In this document: one piece after another, positions 5,601-7,181 of the stretch
How positions within the stretch are numbered: position 1 is the stretch's first letter
Layout: each line of letters opens with the position of its first letter
Position numbers and translations under genes: made by a program
Notes under the pieces: generated by a model
Seen by the model: only the letters and a program-made list of their open reading frames with translations
What the model was told of the DNA's origin: nothing
Databases searched by the model: none
NCBI GenBank assembly: GCA_017620315.1
Contig: JAFZQQ010000444.1
Coordinates: 1 to 7,181, forward strand
Length of the DNA stretch: 7,181 bases
Reading direction: 5' to 3'
From: Oscillospiraceae bacterium
Lineage (GTDB): Bacteria; Bacillota; Clostridia; Oscillospirales; Oscillospiraceae

Positions 5601-5624
5601 CCCGTATTTGAAGGAGACTCACTT

Positions 5625-7181
5625 ATGGCACAGACCCCGAAAAGAAGACCGGAATCGGCGCGCCGGGCCAATCGCATGATCGGGCAGCGCACATTGATAC
5701 TGCTTGCAATATTTGGCTTCGCGGCTTTTGCCGCACTCTTTTCGAAGCTTTATGAATGGCAGATAACGCGGCACTACGAGCTGCAGGATCTCGCGGTGCG
5801 CCAGCAGACGCTGCGCACGACCGTTGGCGCGTCGCGGGGCGCGATATACGACCGCAACGGGCGCACGCTCGCGATATCGTCAACGGCAGAAAACGTGTGC
5901 ATCTCTCCGCGCCAACTGAAGAAGGACGGCGTGAACGGCACGATCGTCGCGCAAAAGCTCTCGGAGATACTCGGTGTGAGCGAGGAGTTCGTGCTTGAGA
6001 GCATGGAGGCGGACACAAGCTACCGCGTGATAAAAAAGCGTGTGGAGCAGGAGACCGCGGACAAGGTGCGCGAGTTTATCAACGAGAACGGTATCGGAAA
6101 CGGGATATTCTTTGAGCAGACTGCAAAACGCTACTATCCCTTCGGCTCCCTTGCCTCCAACGTCATCGGCTTTACAAACGAAAACGGCGGCGCGTACGGC
6201 CTGGAGGCCGTGTACAACGATGAAATGAGCGGCGAAAGCGGCATGGTCATCATGGCCAAGGACGTCAACGGCACGCCGATGCTCTATCAGTATGAGCAGT
6301 ATTTTGACGCGCACGACGGCTGCTCGCTCAACACGACGCTCGACACGACCGTGCAGTATTACCTGGAAAAGGGCCTTTCGGAGCTGGAGGCGCGATATGG
6401 CACGGGCAAGGGCGCCACGGGTATCGTAATGGACGTTCGCACCTCCGCGATACTTGCGATGGCGTCGCTTCCTAACTACGATCTCAACGACCCCGGAGCG
6501 CTATATAACGATTTCCTTACGCAGGGCATGAGCGAGGAGGAGGTCGTCGAAAAGCTTTCCGACCTGCGCTACAGGCAGTGGAGAAACAAAGCGATCAACG
6601 ACACCTACGAGCCCGGCTCGACCTTCAAGATACTCACGCTTTCCATGGGACTTGAGGAGGGCGTGATCGGCCTGGGCTCGACGTTCGAGTGCTCGGGCAA
6701 GACCGTTGTGGAAAAGGAGACGATCAATTGCTCGAACCGCAGCGGGCATGGGCACCAGACGCTGAAGCAGGCTGTGGGGAACTCCTGCAACCCTGCGTTC
6801 ATCAACATCGGGCTCAAAGTCGGGAACGAGAAGTTTTATCAGTACATGAAGGCCTTCGGGCTTACCGAAAAGACCGGGATAGATACCACCGGTGAGGCAA
6901 GCGGCTTTGTCAACAGCGAGATCGAACGCTCAACGCTTGCGCTTGCCTGCTATGCCTTCGGACAGAACTTCAACGTCACCCCGGTCGCGCTGATCGCGGC
7001 GCAGGCGGCCTGCATCAACGGAGGCTATCTGCGCACGCCGTATTTGGTCGACCAGGTCGTCGACAGCGAGGGCAACATCGTCTACCGGCACGACACGACG
7101 CCCGTGCGTCAGGTCATCTCCGAGCAGACCAGCGCCACCGTGCGCGAGATACTTGAATACGTCGTCGCCGAGGGCACGGGC
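5625..7181 (+). CDS. Class B penicillin-binding protein, FtsI/SpoVD type (partial, C-terminus off the right edge)
   Basis: There are 519 codons from ATG 5625 with no stop. A short basic cytoplasmic tail is followed by one membrane anchor (about 23-42, TLILLAIFGFAAFAALF). The dimerization domain carries RGAIYDRNGRTLA (71-83). The transpeptidase domain has the catalytic SxxK as STFK (S332, K335) within YEPGSTFKIL, and the SxN motif as SCN (387-389) in GNSCNPAF. The sequence ends at VVAEGTG (513-519), where the KTG motif would be expected a few residues on, so nothing essential is shown to be missing. The enzyme should cross-link septal (FtsI/PbpB) or spore-cortex (SpoVD) peptidoglycan outside the membrane. 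The absence of the C-terminus, where PASTA domains would tell these apart, prevents a choice, so I give no symbol. AAGGAG at 5611-5616 lies 8 nt before the ATG. Its place after ftsL fits the dcw order. Confidence 0.95.
   Translation, partial: MAQTPKRRPESARRANRMIGQRTLILLAIFGFAAFAALFSKLYEWQITRHYELQDLAVRQQTLRTTVGASRGAIYDRNGRTLAISSTAENVCISPRQLKKDGVNGTIVAQKLSEILGVSEEFVLESMEADTSYRVIKKRVEQETADKVREFINENGIGNGIFFEQTAKRYYPFGSLASNVIGFTNENGGAYGLEAVYNDEMSGESGMVIMAKDVNGTPMLYQYEQYFDAHDGCSLNTTLDTTVQYYLEKGLSELEARYGTGKGATGIVMDVRTSAILAMASLPNYDLNDPGALYNDFLTQGMSEEEVVEKLSDLRYRQWRNKAINDTYEPGSTFKILTLSMGLEEGVIGLGSTFECSGKTVVEKETINCSNRSGHGHQTLKQAVGNSCNPAFINIGLKVGNEKFYQYMKAFGLTEKTGIDTTGEASGFVNSEIERSTLALACYAFGQNFNVTPVALIAAQAACINGGYLRTPYLVDQVVDSEGNIVYRHDTTPVRQVISEQTSATVREILEYVVAEGTG

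Noticed and set aside
5588..5611. Mini-ORF (TTG or ATG start, ending TGA at 5609-5611) in the ftsL-PBP gap as a leader peptide
   Set aside because: Only four to seven codons, with its would-be ribosome site buried in the hairpin and 12 nt away; nothing supports translation.

Overview
The window reads as ordinary chromosomal core DNA from a GC-rich clostridial (Bacillota) bacterium. Grounds are the gene set and layout: an Asp23/Gls24 protein (YloU) paired with a DAK2/FakA-like protein (YloV); rsmD-coaD followed by the coiled-coil 'V-ATPase subunit H-like' protein that often sits there in Clostridia; and the start of a division and cell wall (dcw) cluster in the Gram-positive order mraZ-rsmH-ftsL-class B PBP. 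Strong AAGGAG/GGAGG ribosome sites and alternative TTG and GTG starts fit this. I would not name a genus.

Layout. Positions 1-1427 (minus strand) hold yloU then yloV, and yloV runs off the left edge. A 221-bp divergent spacer (1428-1648) carries a strong minus-strand promoter and a weaker plus-strand candidate. Positions 1649-3214 (plus) hold a tight operon, rsmD (TTG start), coaD and the coiled-coil gene, in which neighbouring genes overlap by 4 and 14 nt. It appears to end at a rho-independent terminator at 3262-3298. Positions 3215-3586 contain no gene but do hold that terminator, a good promoter, GTGG repeats at 10-nt phase that look like the MraZ autorepression operator, and a G-rich untranslated leader of about 185 nt. 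Positions 3587-7181 (plus) hold mraZ, rsmH, a long FtsL-type protein and a class B penicillin-binding protein cut off by the right edge just before its expected KTG motif.

How the parts work together. RsmD and RsmH both methylate 16S rRNA. CoaD makes dephospho-CoA. MraZ should repress its own operon, and so set the output of rsmH, ftsL and the PBP that build the division septum. YloV/FakA links exogenous fatty acid phosphorylation to lipid synthesis, and YloU is its usual partner gene.

I see no mobile element, CRISPR array, tRNA or rRNA, and no unknown multi-gene system. The less ordinary signals are in RNA structure. The mraZ leader holds an anti-Shine-Dalgarno segment with two mutually exclusive partners. 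A 16-bp hairpin between ftsL and the PBP gene has a right arm that could also pair with the PBP ribosome site. YloV also lacks a cysteine I would expect at the middle-domain metal site.
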